NCBI GenBank assembly: GCA_902610105.1
Contig: CACLUN010000011.1
Coordinates: 1 to 21,176, forward strand
DNA length: 21,176 bases
Source: an uncultured Bacteroidota bacterium
GTDB taxonomy: Bacteria; Bacteroidota; Bacteroidia; Flavobacteriales; Flavobacteriaceae
Direction of reading: 5' to 3'
Positions 7,936-16,596 of the stretch are shown one piece after another (position 1 is the first letter of the stretch; every line of letters begins with the position of its first letter). Under the pieces are notes generated by a model. That model ran no database searches. It was not told the origin of the DNA and was given only the letters and a program-made list of their open reading frames with translations. A program made the position numbers and the translations under genes.

Positions 7936-8934
7936 ATGGATAAAAGTAAAATTGACATTAGCGCTATTAATGAAAAAATCAAGAAAGAAAGTTCATTTAT
8001 AGATTTATTATTACCTGAGGTAAATAAGGTTATAGTAGGTCAACAATACATGATCGAAAGATTATTAATTGGCTTGTTAGGAAAAGGTCATATTCTATTG
8101 GAAGGAGTTCCAGGATTAGCAAAAACCTTAGCAATTAATACACTGAGTCAAGCTGTAAAAGGTTCATTTAGCAGAATTCAGTTTACACCAGACTTACTGC
8201 CAGCAGATGTTATTGGAACAATGATTTACAACATGAAAGAAAATGATTTCTCTATTAAAAAAGGACCAATTTTTGCGAATTTTGTTCTTGCAGATGAAAT
8301 AAACAGAGCTCCTGCAAAAGTTCAATCAGCTCTCCTAGAATCCATGCAAGAAAAGCAGGTGACAATTGGAGATAACACATTTAAATTACAATTACCTTTT
8401 CTTGTAATGGCCACACAAAACCCTATTGAGCAGGAGGGAACCTACCCATTACCAGAAGCTCAAATGGATAGATTTATGTTAAAATGTGTGATTACTTATC
8501 CTGAATTTGATGACGAGCAACAAATCATCAGATCAAATATTAATGAATCATTTGGAAAAGTTAAGCCAGTTGTTTCAATCAAAGAAATTATAAAAGCGCA
8601 AGAGTCAGTAAAAGATGTATATATGGATGAAAAGATTGAGAAATATATTTTAAAATTGATTTTTGCTACAAGGTTCCCTGAAGAAAATAATTTATCTGAA
8701 CTTAAACCATTAATTGGATTTGGATCCTCACCAAGGGGAAGTATTAATCTAGCATTAGCAGCGAAATGTAATGCCTTTATACAAAGAAGGGGATACGTAA
8801 TTCCTGAAGATATTAGGGCAGTAATTCATGATGTTCTAAGACATAGAATAGGTTTAACATATGAAGCGGAAGCAGAAAATGTTACATCTTTAGACGTAAT
8901 AACCAAAATTGTTAATGCAGTAGAAGTACCATAA
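7936..8934 (+). CDS. moxR: MoxR-family AAA+ ATPase
   Basis: An AAA+ ATPase of the MoxR family (332 residues), first gene of the Bat cluster. These ATPases act with VWA-domain proteins, probably as chaperones that assemble or activate partners using ATP. Walker A is GVPGLAKT (57-64), Walker B is VLADEINRA with Asp120-Glu121, and sensor 1 is ATQNP (159-163). GTYPLPEAQMDRF (168-180) is a MoxR hallmark, and SSPRGSINLALAAK near the C-terminus carries the sensor 2 arginine. No export signal is present, so it is cytoplasmic. A DUF58 gene follows after 12 bases, the conserved MoxR-DUF58-VWA arrangement. Confidence 0.95.
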   Translation: MDKSKIDISAINEKIKKESSFIDLLLPEVNKVIVGQQYMIERLLIGLLGKGHILLEGVPGLAKTLAINTLSQAVKGSFSRIQFTPDLLPADVIGTMIYNMKENDFSIKKGPIFANFVLADEINRAPAKVQSALLESMQEKQVTIGDNTFKLQLPFLVMATQNPIEQEGTYPLPEAQMDRFMLKCVITYPEFDDEQQIIRSNINESFGKVKPVVSIKEIIKAQESVKDVYMDEKIEKYILKLIFATRFPEENNLSELKPLIGFGSSPRGSINLALAAKCNAFIQRRGYVIPEDIRAVIHDVLRHRIGLTYEAEAENVTSLDVITKIVNAVEVP

Positions 8935-8946
8935 ATAAGAAAGTTT

Positions 8947-9813
8947 TTGGAAGCAAAAGATCTATTAAAGAAAGTTAGAAAAGTTGAAATAAAGACGAAG
9001 AGACTTTCAAATAATTTATTTGGGGGTGAGTATCAAAGTGCTTTTAAAGGAAGAGGTATGACTTTTAGTGAGGTAAGGGGTTATGAATTTGGTGATGATG
9101 TAAGGTCAATAGATTGGAATGTAACAGCAAGATATAACCAACCTTTTGTAAAGGTTTTTGAGGAGGAAAGAGAACTAACCTTAATGTTGATTGTTGATAT
9201 AAGTGGATCAAAATCATTTGGAACAGATTCTCAAATAAAGAAAGATATCGTTACTGAGATTTCAGCAACTCTTGCATTTTCGGCAATTCAAAATAATGAT
9301 AAAGTAGGATTAATTTTGTTTTCGGATGAGGTTGAATTATTTATTCCTCCAAGTAAAGGAAAAACACATATTTTAAGAATAATAAGAGAATTAATTGAGT
9401 TTAAGCCGAATAGCTCCAAAACAGATATTTCGGTCGCTTTAAAGTTTTTCTCAAACATTGTAACAAAAAAATCAATCGCATTTATTATATCTGATTTTAA
9501 TTCAAATGATTACTCGAAATCATTATCAGTATCAAGTAAAAAACATGATATAACAGGAATTAGGATATATGATCGTTTTGAAGAAGAGATTCCAAATATT
9601 GGTTTTGTTCCAATGATAGATCAAGAGACTTTAGAATTGAAATATATCGATACTAGCTCAAGAAAAATTAGGACAGAGTACAAAGCAAAATCTATTAAAA
9701 GAAAAACAGATTTTGAAAATTTATTTAAGAGAAACGGATCAGGCACTATAAGTTGTAGGACAGATCAAAGCTATGTAAAACTTTTATTAGGGTATTTTAA
9801 AAATCGTGGCTAG
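8947..9813 (+). CDS. DUF58 domain protein of the Bat operon
   Basis: A 288-residue cytoplasmic DUF58 protein, a VWA-like fold that accompanies MoxR ATPases. The start is a TTG at 8947. The resulting N-terminus MEAKDLLKKVRKVEIKTKRL lines up with what is usual for the family, whereas the next ATG would remove that conserved part. The DUF58 signature GYEFGDDVRSIDWNVTAR occupies 45-62. A metal-site-like D-x-S-x-S is present as DISGS (84-88), so this copy could bind a divalent ion. There is no membrane span. The end overlaps the next gene by 8 bases. It is probably the adaptor or substrate of MoxR; its exact biochemical role is not known for the family. Confidence 0.93.
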   Translation: MEAKDLLKKVRKVEIKTKRLSNNLFGGEYQSAFKGRGMTFSEVRGYEFGDDVRSIDWNVTARYNQPFVKVFEEERELTLMLIVDISGSKSFGTDSQIKKDIVTEISATLAFSAIQNNDKVGLILFSDEVELFIPPSKGKTHILRIIRELIEFKPNSSKTDISVALKFFSNIVTKKSIAFIISDFNSNDYSKSLSVSSKKHDITGIRIYDRFEEEIPNIGFVPMIDQETLELKYIDTSSRKIRTEYKAKSIKRKTDFENLFKRNGSGTISCRTDQSYVKLLLGYFKNRG

Positions 9814-11353
9814 ATTAAATCAAATATTTATTTTATTATTTTTTTTCCAGAGTAGTTTCTCCCAGGATGAATTAAGTATTTTTTCTGATGTTGATTCTAC
9901 ATCCATCAAGGTTGGGCAGCAATTTACATTTTCTATTAAGGTTGAGTCTGAAAATATTGAGGGTATAATATTTCCTGAAAAATATAATTTTAGCCCTTTT
10001 GAAATTGCTGAGGAGTATAAACTTGATACTACCTTTTTTAAAGGAAAAAAGTCCCTGATTAAAAAGTTTAAATTAACAAATTTTGATGAGGGAGAATTTA
10101 CAATACCAAAGCAAACGATTTTATTCAATGAAAAAGATTACCTGACTGATTTGATTCCCATTGATGTAAGGACTATCAAAGTAGATACTGTTTCAAAAAA
10201 GTTTTTTGATATAAAAGAAATTATTTTAAATAAAGAAAAACGAATTCCATTTATCAAATATTTAACCTCAATTCTTGTTTTAATTCTTGGCGGACTTGTA
10301 GTTTTTTTACTTTATAAAAAATTTATTAATTACGAATTTGATAAAAGCATTTTTAAAACTCCATTTGAGAATGCAATTGATAATCTTGTCACTTTAGAAA
10401 AAGAAATTTTATCATCACAAGATGATTACAAATTATTTTATTCAAAACTCACTGGAATTGCAAAAGACTACCTAGAAAAGGATATAGAAATTTCGGCAGC
10501 GGAAAGTACAACTACTCAGTTAATTGACAAAATTAATCTTTTAAAAAAGAACAATAAAATAAATATTTCAGATGAAACTATTGCAAGTTTTAAAGATGTA
10601 TTAAGTAATGCTGATTTGGTAAAGTTTGCTAAATACTCGCCAAAAAATGAAACTGCATTAGATGATAATAAAATTCTAAAATCATTTATTGTCAATACAA
10701 AAAAATCTATTCCTAATAATATTGAAAAAGAAAATGAGCAAAGAAAATTAATTGAGAAAAAAATAAATGAAATGCAAAAAAGAAGAAAGACTAAATATCT
10801 AATTTTTTCTATTTCATCAATACTTATATCTTTAGTTTCATCAGTCTTTATTTTATTTGGTCCACCTAATTTATCCTCAATTCTTGTATTTAATGAGGAT
10901 AAAAAAATGCTTAAACAAAACTGGATTAGCAGTACATATACAGATTTAAATTTGTCTGTAGACTCACCTGATGCATTATACAGATCTCCTGACTCAACAA
11001 TCAATAAACTTACATTTATATCTTTAAATAAAAATTTAGAAATTAATTTAATTACTAAACCAATTGATGAAAATTCAGACTTATCAAATGAATTAATTAA
11101 TGATTTTAAAGAAAGAAATTTTATTAATGTTATAACTAAAAATGAAGATTTTCAAACATTGGATGGAGACAAGGGAGTTAAAATATTTGGATCTTTTGAT
11201 GATCAAAATCTTAATAGAAAAAAGGATTACTCCACAATATTATTTGTCGTAAATAAGTTATCAATCAAACTTGAAATCATTTATGAAAGAGGTAATGTAA
11301 ACCTTCAAAAAATTGTAGACAGAATTATTAATTCATTAAAATTTAACAAGTAG
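9806..11353 (+). CDS. Two-span membrane protein of the Bat operon with BatD-like parts and an extra C-terminal domain
   Basis: I recognise the position (between DUF58 and batA) but no named function. The start is a GTG overlapping the DUF58 end by 8 bases; the 515-residue protein begins with a signal peptide (about 1-19, ending SFSQ). Residues 20-148 look like a beta-rich periplasmic domain. A membrane span lies at about 152-170. Residues 172-330 are cytoplasmic and include FYSKLTGIAKDYLEKDI and VLSNADLVKFAKYSP, which resemble the BatD cytoplasmic tail and DUF4381-type proteins. A second span at 331-351 follows a lysine/arginine-rich stretch. The final ~160 residues would be periplasmic again and end in a helix (KIVDRIINSLKF) reminiscent of PsbP/DcrB-like small domains; that likeness is from pattern only. 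The stop overlaps the batA start (TAGTG). Confidence 0.85.
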   Translation: MARLNQIFILLFFFQSSFSQDELSIFSDVDSTSIKVGQQFTFSIKVESENIEGIIFPEKYNFSPFEIAEEYKLDTTFFKGKKSLIKKFKLTNFDEGEFTIPKQTILFNEKDYLTDLIPIDVRTIKVDTVSKKFFDIKEIILNKEKRIPFIKYLTSILVLILGGLVVFLLYKKFINYEFDKSIFKTPFENAIDNLVTLEKEILSSQDDYKLFYSKLTGIAKDYLEKDIEISAAESTTTQLIDKINLLKKNNKINISDETIASFKDVLSNADLVKFAKYSPKNETALDDNKILKSFIVNTKKSIPNNIEKENEQRKLIEKKINEMQKRRKTKYLIFSISSILISLVSSVFILFGPPNLSSILVFNEDKKMLKQNWISSTYTDLNLSVDSPDALYRSPDSTINKLTFISLNKNLEINLITKPIDENSDLSNELINDFKERNFINVITKNEDFQTLDGDKGVKIFGSFDDQNLNRKKDYSTILFVVNKLSIKLEIIYERGNVNLQKIVDRIINSLKFNK

Positions 11354-12348
11354 TGAGAAATATAGAATTTAATAATCCTGAATTTTTATGGCTATTAATC
11401 ATAGTTCCTTTAATGGCTTATTTTTTTTATAAGTCAAGGGATTTTAGAGTTAATACCTTCAAAATGTCATCAACTTCAGATTTTGGCTCTGGAATAAAGG
11501 CAACTATTCATCCATTGTTTGATATACTTAAATTAATTACAATTGCTTTGATCATCATAGGATTAGCTCGGCCACAGGAAATAAGTAATTCAGTGAGAAC
11601 AAAAACAAGTAGTGGAATTGATATTGTTATTGCAGTTGATATATCATCTAGCATGTTAGCTCAAGATCTAAAACCAAATAGATTAGAGGCGCTCAAAAGT
11701 GTGGCAGCCGAATTCATTAATGACAGGCAAAATGATAGAATTGGTTTAGTAATTTATGCTGGTGAGAGTTATACAAAAACACCTGTCACATCAGATAAGA
11801 CTATCATTATTAAGTCATTAAATGATATTGTATTTGACGGCATAATTCAAGATGGAACAGCAATTGGTATGGGCTTGGCAACTTCAGTCAATAGATTAAA
11901 AGAAAGTAAAGCAAAAAGTAAGGTGATTATTTTACTCACAGATGGAGTAAATAATTCTGGTTTTATAGATCCTTCAACAGCAGCTGACCTGGCATCAAAC
12001 TATGGAATTAAAACATATACTATTGGCCTTGGGTCTAATGGAAATGCTTTGGCGCCTATTGCCTTAAATCCTGATGGATCATTCAGATTTGGAATGACAA
12101 AAGTTGAAATTGATGAGCAATTATTGGAAGAAATAGCTTCTAAAACTGGAGGTCTTTATTTTCGAGCTACCAATAATAAAAGTCTACAAGATATTTATGA
12201 TGAAATCAATAAATTAGAAAAAACAGAAGTTGAGGAAATTAGATATTCTGATGCAGAAGAGAAATATAGATTTTTCATTTTTATTGCTTTGGGCTTAATA
12301 TTTGTAGATTTTGTTTTTAAAAAAATAATTTTTAAAAGTATAGTTTAA
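11353..12348 (+). CDS. batA: BatA, membrane-anchored VWA protein
   Basis: A 331-residue protein with a periplasm- or cytoplasm-facing von Willebrand A domain between membrane spans at about 10-27, 54-72 and 306-325. The metal-ion-dependent adhesion site is intact: DISSS (96-100), Thr169 in QDGTAIG and Asp197 in LLTDGVN. The pattern PQEISNSVRTKTSSGIDIV just before the domain is typical of BatA/BatB. The start is GTG, sharing one base with the previous stop codon; the stop overlaps the batB ATG (TAATG). Bat operons were linked to oxygen tolerance in Bacteroides fragilis, but the molecular role is not settled. Intact metal ligands argue for real protein-protein binding, probably with BatB or the TPR proteins. 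Confidence 0.95.
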   Translation: MRNIEFNNPEFLWLLIIVPLMAYFFYKSRDFRVNTFKMSSTSDFGSGIKATIHPLFDILKLITIALIIIGLARPQEISNSVRTKTSSGIDIVIAVDISSSMLAQDLKPNRLEALKSVAAEFINDRQNDRIGLVIYAGESYTKTPVTSDKTIIIKSLNDIVFDGIIQDGTAIGMGLATSVNRLKESKAKSKVIILLTDGVNNSGFIDPSTAADLASNYGIKTYTIGLGSNGNALAPIALNPDGSFRFGMTKVEIDEQLLEEIASKTGGLYFRATNNKSLQDIYDEINKLEKTEVEEIRYSDAEEKYRFFIFIALGLIFVDFVFKKIIFKSIV

Positions 12349-13385
12349 TGTATCAGCTAGAGGAAATAACATACTTATATATATTAATTTTATTACCTAT
12401 AATTTCGTTAATATTTCTATATAATAAATATTGGCAGAAAAAGACAATTAAAAAATATTTTGATGAAGCTACTTTCAGTTTTTTAAGCCCTGAACTGTCA
12501 TCAACCAAATCATATATAAAAACATCTTTAACCTTACTGGTTATTTCCATTTTGGCATTTGGTTTAGTTAATCCAAAGATTGGAACTGAATTAAAAACAG
12601 TAAAAAGAGAGGGTGTAGATATAGTATTTGCCATAGATGTTTCTAAAAGTATGTTAGCAGAGGATATTGCACCTAATAGAATTTTTAAAGCTAAAAGATT
12701 AGTTTCAGAGATTTTCAATAAGCTTGGATCTGATAGAGTTGGTATCATTGCGTATGCATCTACTGCTATTCCTGTTTTACCAATAACCAATGATTTTTCA
12801 TCAGCTAAAATGTTTTTAGAAAGTTTGAACACTGATATGTTATCTTCTCAAGGTACATCAATCGTTGAGGCCATTGAATTATCGAAAGGATATTTTGATG
12901 ATGAAAATCAAACTAATAGGGTATTATGTATTTTATCTGATGGTGAGGATCATGAATATGATGAAAATCAGTTTATTTCAACTCTCAGCGATAGTAGAAT
13001 AATAATATTATCTGTTGGTCTTGGATCAATTAAAGGCGCACCAATTCCAATTAAAGAAAATAATATTGTAAAGTCATATAAAAAAGATGATAAAGGAGAG
13101 GTAGTAATTACAAAATTAAACGATGAATTGTTAAAAAAAATTGCTACTCAATCTAGTGGAAAATACATAAAGGGGGACAACACTAGTTTAGTAGTTGATG
13201 AAATAATAAATGAACTAAAAGAAATGGATAAAAAGGAGTTTGAATCTAAACAATTTGTCTCTTTTAAAGATCAATTCCAATGGTTCTTGGGCGCTGGATT
13301 ACTATTATTTTTAGTTAACTCACTTATTTTTGATAAAAAAACTAAATGGATCGAAAAATTAAATTTGTTCAATGAAAACAACTAA
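12348..13385 (+). CDS. batB: BatB, membrane-anchored VWA protein
   Basis: A 345-residue paralogue of the preceding BatA with the same plan: spans at about 8-25 and 57-74, a VWA domain at about 90-290, and a final span at about 310-327. The metal site is DVSKS (97-101), Thr170 in SQGTSI and Asp198 in LSDGEDHEYD. The DGEDH-type extension after the second aspartate is what separates BatB from BatA in this family, so the labels are fairly firm. The last 14 bases overlap the start of batC, the longest same-strand overlap in the operon. BatA and BatB are thought to act as a pair in the membrane. Confidence 0.94.
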   Translation: MYQLEEITYLYILILLPIISLIFLYNKYWQKKTIKKYFDEATFSFLSPELSSTKSYIKTSLTLLVISILAFGLVNPKIGTELKTVKREGVDIVFAIDVSKSMLAEDIAPNRIFKAKRLVSEIFNKLGSDRVGIIAYASTAIPVLPITNDFSSAKMFLESLNTDMLSSQGTSIVEAIELSKGYFDDENQTNRVLCILSDGEDHEYDENQFISTLSDSRIIILSVGLGSIKGAPIPIKENNIVKSYKKDDKGEVVITKLNDELLKKIATQSSGKYIKGDNTSLVVDEIINELKEMDKKEFESKQFVSFKDQFQWFLGAGLLLFLVNSLIFDKKTKWIEKLNLFNENN

Positions 13386-14103
13386 ATTATTCACTGCATT
13401 ATTTTTTATTTTTGCTATCAGCTTTTCTCAAGATGAAGACAAAAAGAGTTCAAATAATTTTGTTTTTGACGGCAATCTTGAATTTCAAAAGGAGCGTTTT
13501 TCTGATGCTGAATATAATTATAGAAAAGCAACTTCCTTTGATTCTTTAAATTATAAAGCACCTTATAATTTAGGTAATTCATTATATAAAAATAATTTAT
13601 CAAATGAGGCAAGATTTAGTTATAACAAATCAATTAAAAAGCTAAATGATAAGGAAGACCTACACAAAGCATATCATAATCTCGGTAATACATTTATGAA
13701 AGACAAAAACTATCAGGGAGCAGTTGATAGTTTTAAAAAAGCATTATTGAATAATCCTGATGATGAGGAAACAAGATACAATTATGTACTAGCAAAAGAG
13801 TTATTAAAAAATCAAAATAATAACAAAGATAATAAGGAGAATAAGGACAATAAGGATAATAAGGATAAAGAAAAAAACAAGGATCAAAATAAAGATCAAG
13901 GTAAAGATGATGACAAAGAGAAGAAGGATAAAAAACAGGATAACAAATCAGAAACTAAAAAAGAACCTTCAAAACAAGAAATTTCTCCTCAGCAACTAAA
14001 AAGTATTTTAGAAGCTATGAGCAAAGAGGAGAAAAAAGTTCAAGAAAAAGTTAATAAGAAAAAGTTTAAAGGCAACCCTAAACCTAATAAGAAAGATTGG
14101 TAG
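13372..14103 (+). CDS. batC: BatC, TPR protein with a long K/D/N/E-rich tail
   Basis: A 243-residue exported TPR protein. The signal peptide spans residues 1-19 (cleavage near SFSQ). Three tetratricopeptide-like helical pairs occupy about 31-132, with AYHNLGNTFMKDKNYQGAVDSFKKALLNNPDD the clearest (residues 100-131). Residues 149-200 are a low-complexity stretch of lysine, aspartate, asparagine and glutamate built partly from tandem N-K-D/E units. The C-terminus regains a conserved-looking helix, SPQQLKSILEAMSKEEKKVQEKV, which probably matters for function. In the operon it should be a periplasmic scaffold binding BatA, BatB or BatD. The start overlaps batB by 14 bases and batD begins one base after the stop codon. 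Confidence 0.92.
   Translation: MKTTKLFTALFFIFAISFSQDEDKKSSNNFVFDGNLEFQKERFSDAEYNYRKATSFDSLNYKAPYNLGNSLYKNNLSNEARFSYNKSIKKLNDKEDLHKAYHNLGNTFMKDKNYQGAVDSFKKALLNNPDDEETRYNYVLAKELLKNQNNNKDNKENKDNKDNKDKEKNKDQNKDQGKDDDKEKKDKKQDNKSETKKEPSKQEISPQQLKSILEAMSKEEKKVQEKVNKKKFKGNPKPNKKDW
13822..13866 (+). repeat. Five tandem 9-base units inside batC
   Basis: Five in-frame copies of a 9-base unit of form AAYAARGAN lie end to end, encoding N-K-D, N-K-E and N-K-D three times from residue 151 of BatC. The last four copies are nearly identical at DNA level, so the number may vary by slippage without shifting the frame. Confidence 0.8.
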
Positions 14104-14104
14104 A

Positions 14105-15853
14105 ATGAAAAATATTTTTTTATTAGTAGTCACATTTTTTTATTGCTCGTTAACATGTTCGCAGGTTAAGTTCGAAGCTGAGGTTAGTAAAAACAAACTT
14201 GGTGTAAATGAAAACCTAAGAATAGATTTTAAAGTTAATAAAGATGGTGATAATTTTTCTCCACCAAACTTTGATGGTTTCAATATTGTCGGAGGGCCAA
14301 ATCAGTCTGTTAGCAATAGTTGGATAAATGGGACTAGAACATTTTCAAAAACATACTCATATTTTTTATCGCCAATCAAAAGAGGAAGATTTACGATCGA
14401 TCAGGCATCAATTGAGATTGAGGGAGATATATATAAAACTTCACCAGTTGATATTCAAGTTGTTGAAGCTGTTGATTCATCAGCATCTCCAAACAGTACA
14501 AGTACGCTAGTTGATGATGATATTCAACTTGTTGCTGAATTATCTAAAAGTAATCCCTATTTGAATGAACCAATTTCTATAGTGTATAAATTATTTTTTA
14601 GCCCAGAAATTAATGTCAGAAATTTAGGAGAAATTGATTCGCCAGAATTTAAAAACTTTTGGTCACAAAAAATTGATGTTCCAAGATTAGAGATTAAACG
14701 TTCTTCTTTAAATGGGAAGAGTTATAATTATGTTACCTGGAAAAAAACATTGCTTTATCCACAAAAAGAAGGTAAACTAGAAATTAATCCAATGACATTA
14801 GATGTTTCAATTGATGTTCCTACTAACAGAAGAGATTTTTTTGGAAATATAATTTACACTCAAACATCAAGTAAAGTTTCATCAAATAAAAAGACAGTTA
14901 ACGTTAAATCTTTACCCACAAAAAACAAGCCTGAAGATTTTTTTGGTGCTGTTGGAGATTTTAATATTTCATTAAATTCTAATAAGAATGAATTAAAAGC
15001 TACAGAATCTTTTCAGATTGAACTTAAAATATCTGGATCTGGAAATTTAAAATTATTTTCAATCCCTGATCTCATTGTTCCATCATCTTTGGAAAAGTAT
15101 GATCCAGAATATTCAGAAAGCGTAAAAATAGGCTTAGCAGGCATGAATGGAAATATTTCAAATACGTATACTATTGTCCCACAATTTCAAGGTAAGTATC
15201 CAATTCCAAGAGTAAAGTTCTCATTTTTTAATCCTAGATTAAATAAGTATTCTACAATATTTAGTGATGAAGAAATTGTTGACGTTTATGATGGGCCAGT
15301 TGTATCAAATGATAATAGTAATGTTGTTGTTGAGGATAACAAAATTGCTTCAAATTCACTGCAATTTAATTTTATTGAACTCAACTCTGAATTTAATAAC
15401 ATAAGTAAAAGCGATTATATTTTAGACAAGTATATTAACTATATTATTCTTTTGCCTATAGTATTAATTATCTGTGTTTTTATTTATTTGAAAACCAATA
15501 AGAAGTCCATTTCGCAAAGTGAGAAGAATGCAGAGGAAGCAAAAAAATTAGCCTATAAGTTTTTAGAAAATGCAAAGAATGATATAACGAATACAGATCT
15601 TTTTTATATCTCTTTGGAGAAAGCGTTATTTAACTTCTTAAAATCTAGATTTGATTTTCAAACAACTGAGTTTTCAAAAGAAAAAATTAAATTAAAACTT
15701 TCAAAAAAGAACATTCCTGATAGTGTAATTGATTCACTTATTGGAATTTTGAATAGTTGTGAGTATGCTAGATATACACCCTCCTCATCTAGAGAAATGA
15801 AAGTTGATTATGATAAAGCTGTTGATGTAATATCTAATATTGAAAAGTCATGA
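14105..15853 (+). CDS. batD: BatD, multi-domain oxygen-tolerance protein
   Basis: A 582-residue BatD family protein. A signal peptide (about 1-19, ending TCSQ) leads into an extended periplasmic part made of several beta-sandwich repeats. Typical BatD features are DFKVNKDGDNFSPPNFDGF near 37-55 and FNIVGGPNQSVSNSWINGT near 55-73. A single membrane span lies at about 446-466. The cytoplasmic tail carries LFYISLEKALFNFLKSRFDF and a closing EYARYTPSS motif. That tail looks related to the cytoplasmic part of the 515-residue protein earlier in the operon (KLFYSKLTGIAKDYLEKDI and FAKYSP). BatD begins one base after batC and its stop overlaps the batE start (ATGA). It probably links periplasmic and cytoplasmic parts of the complex. 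Confidence 0.94.
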   Translation: MKNIFLLVVTFFYCSLTCSQVKFEAEVSKNKLGVNENLRIDFKVNKDGDNFSPPNFDGFNIVGGPNQSVSNSWINGTRTFSKTYSYFLSPIKRGRFTIDQASIEIEGDIYKTSPVDIQVVEAVDSSASPNSTSTLVDDDIQLVAELSKSNPYLNEPISIVYKLFFSPEINVRNLGEIDSPEFKNFWSQKIDVPRLEIKRSSLNGKSYNYVTWKKTLLYPQKEGKLEINPMTLDVSIDVPTNRRDFFGNIIYTQTSSKVSSNKKTVNVKSLPTKNKPEDFFGAVGDFNISLNSNKNELKATESFQIELKISGSGNLKLFSIPDLIVPSSLEKYDPEYSESVKIGLAGMNGNISNTYTIVPQFQGKYPIPRVKFSFFNPRLNKYSTIFSDEEIVDVYDGPVVSNDNSNVVVEDNKIASNSLQFNFIELNSEFNNISKSDYILDKYINYIILLPIVLIICVFIYLKTNKKSISQSEKNAEEAKKLAYKFLENAKNDITNTDLFYISLEKALFNFLKSRFDFQTTEFSKEKIKLKLSKKNIPDSVIDSLIGILNSCEYARYTPSSSREMKVDYDKAVDVISNIEKS

Positions 15854-16596
15854 AATTAAACATTATAACCTTGTTGTTTTTCTCATTTTGTCTCGGTCAA
15901 AACGCCGAGTTATTTGATAAGGGAAATGATCTGTACAATCAGGGAAGATATCTAGAAGCAATTGAAAGTTATGGTGATATAATAAAGGATGGTAAGCATT
16001 CATCAGAGCTATATTACAATATGGGAAATTCCTACTATAAGTTAAACGATATTGCAAACTCAATATTTTATTATGAAAAAGCTTTATTACTAAATCCAAA
16101 GAGTGAGAAAATAACTAATAATTTATCTTTTGCACAAAACATGTTAATTGATAAAATTGAGCCATTGCCTCAGAATCAAATCAATTCTTTTTTTAGTAGT
16201 ATTATAAATTTATTTAATTACCCAAGTTGGCAGTATATTTTTCTGTTTTTTGAATTTACAGCTGTAATATTTTTGATATTGTACTTGATTAGTAAAATAC
16301 CATTAAACAAAAAAAGGTATTTTATTTCCACATTAACATTAACATTATTTTTTGTTTTAAGCTTAATAGCGGCAAATATTTCAAAAAATAATTATGTGAA
16401 TGACAATCCAGCAATAATATTTGATAAACAGGTGGACTTAAGGACAGAACCAAATTTAAGATCAGAGGAAATAAATACTTTACACGAGGGAACAAAATTG
16501 AATATCATTGAAAAGATTGATGATTGGAGTTATATTGAGCTTAAAAACGGAAATAAAGGGTGGCTTACCTCATCATCCTACAGGCTAATTAGATAA
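15850..16596 (+). CDS. batE: BatE, TPR and SH3-like domain protein
   Basis: A 248-residue protein closing the Bat operon. The signal peptide is about 1-16 (ending CLGQ). TPR units occupy about 18-98, the second being ELYYNMGNSYYKLNDIANS plus the following helix. Membrane spans at about 128-150 and 157-176 bring the chain out and back, so the C-terminal domain is again outside. Residues 188-246 form a bacterial SH3-like domain (VDLRTEPNLRSEEINTLHEG, then WSYIELKNGNKGWL), often a peptidoglycan- or peptide-binding module. The start is an ATGA overlap with batD. The last 8 bases overlap the convergent cvpA end. Confidence 0.93.
   Translation: MKLNIITLLFFSFCLGQNAELFDKGNDLYNQGRYLEAIESYGDIIKDGKHSSELYYNMGNSYYKLNDIANSIFYYEKALLLNPKSEKITNNLSFAQNMLIDKIEPLPQNQINSFFSSIINLFNYPSWQYIFLFFEFTAVIFLILYLISKIPLNKKRYFISTLTLTLFFVLSLIAANISKNNYVNDNPAIIFDKQVDLRTEPNLRSEEINTLHEGTKLNIIEKIDDWSYIELKNGNKGWLTSSSYRLIR

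Noticed and set aside
9820..10128. Open minus-strand frame opposite the start of the third Bat gene
   Set aside because: Overlaps a coding region with coherent signal peptide and domain structure; no family likeness.
10516..11004. Long open frame on the minus strand inside the 515-residue Bat gene
   Set aside because: Antisense to a well-supported gene; its translation is low-complexity hydrophobic and matches no family.
12353..12832. Long open minus-strand frame opposite batB
   Set aside because: Antisense to a gene with clear VWA motifs; its translation shows no domain.
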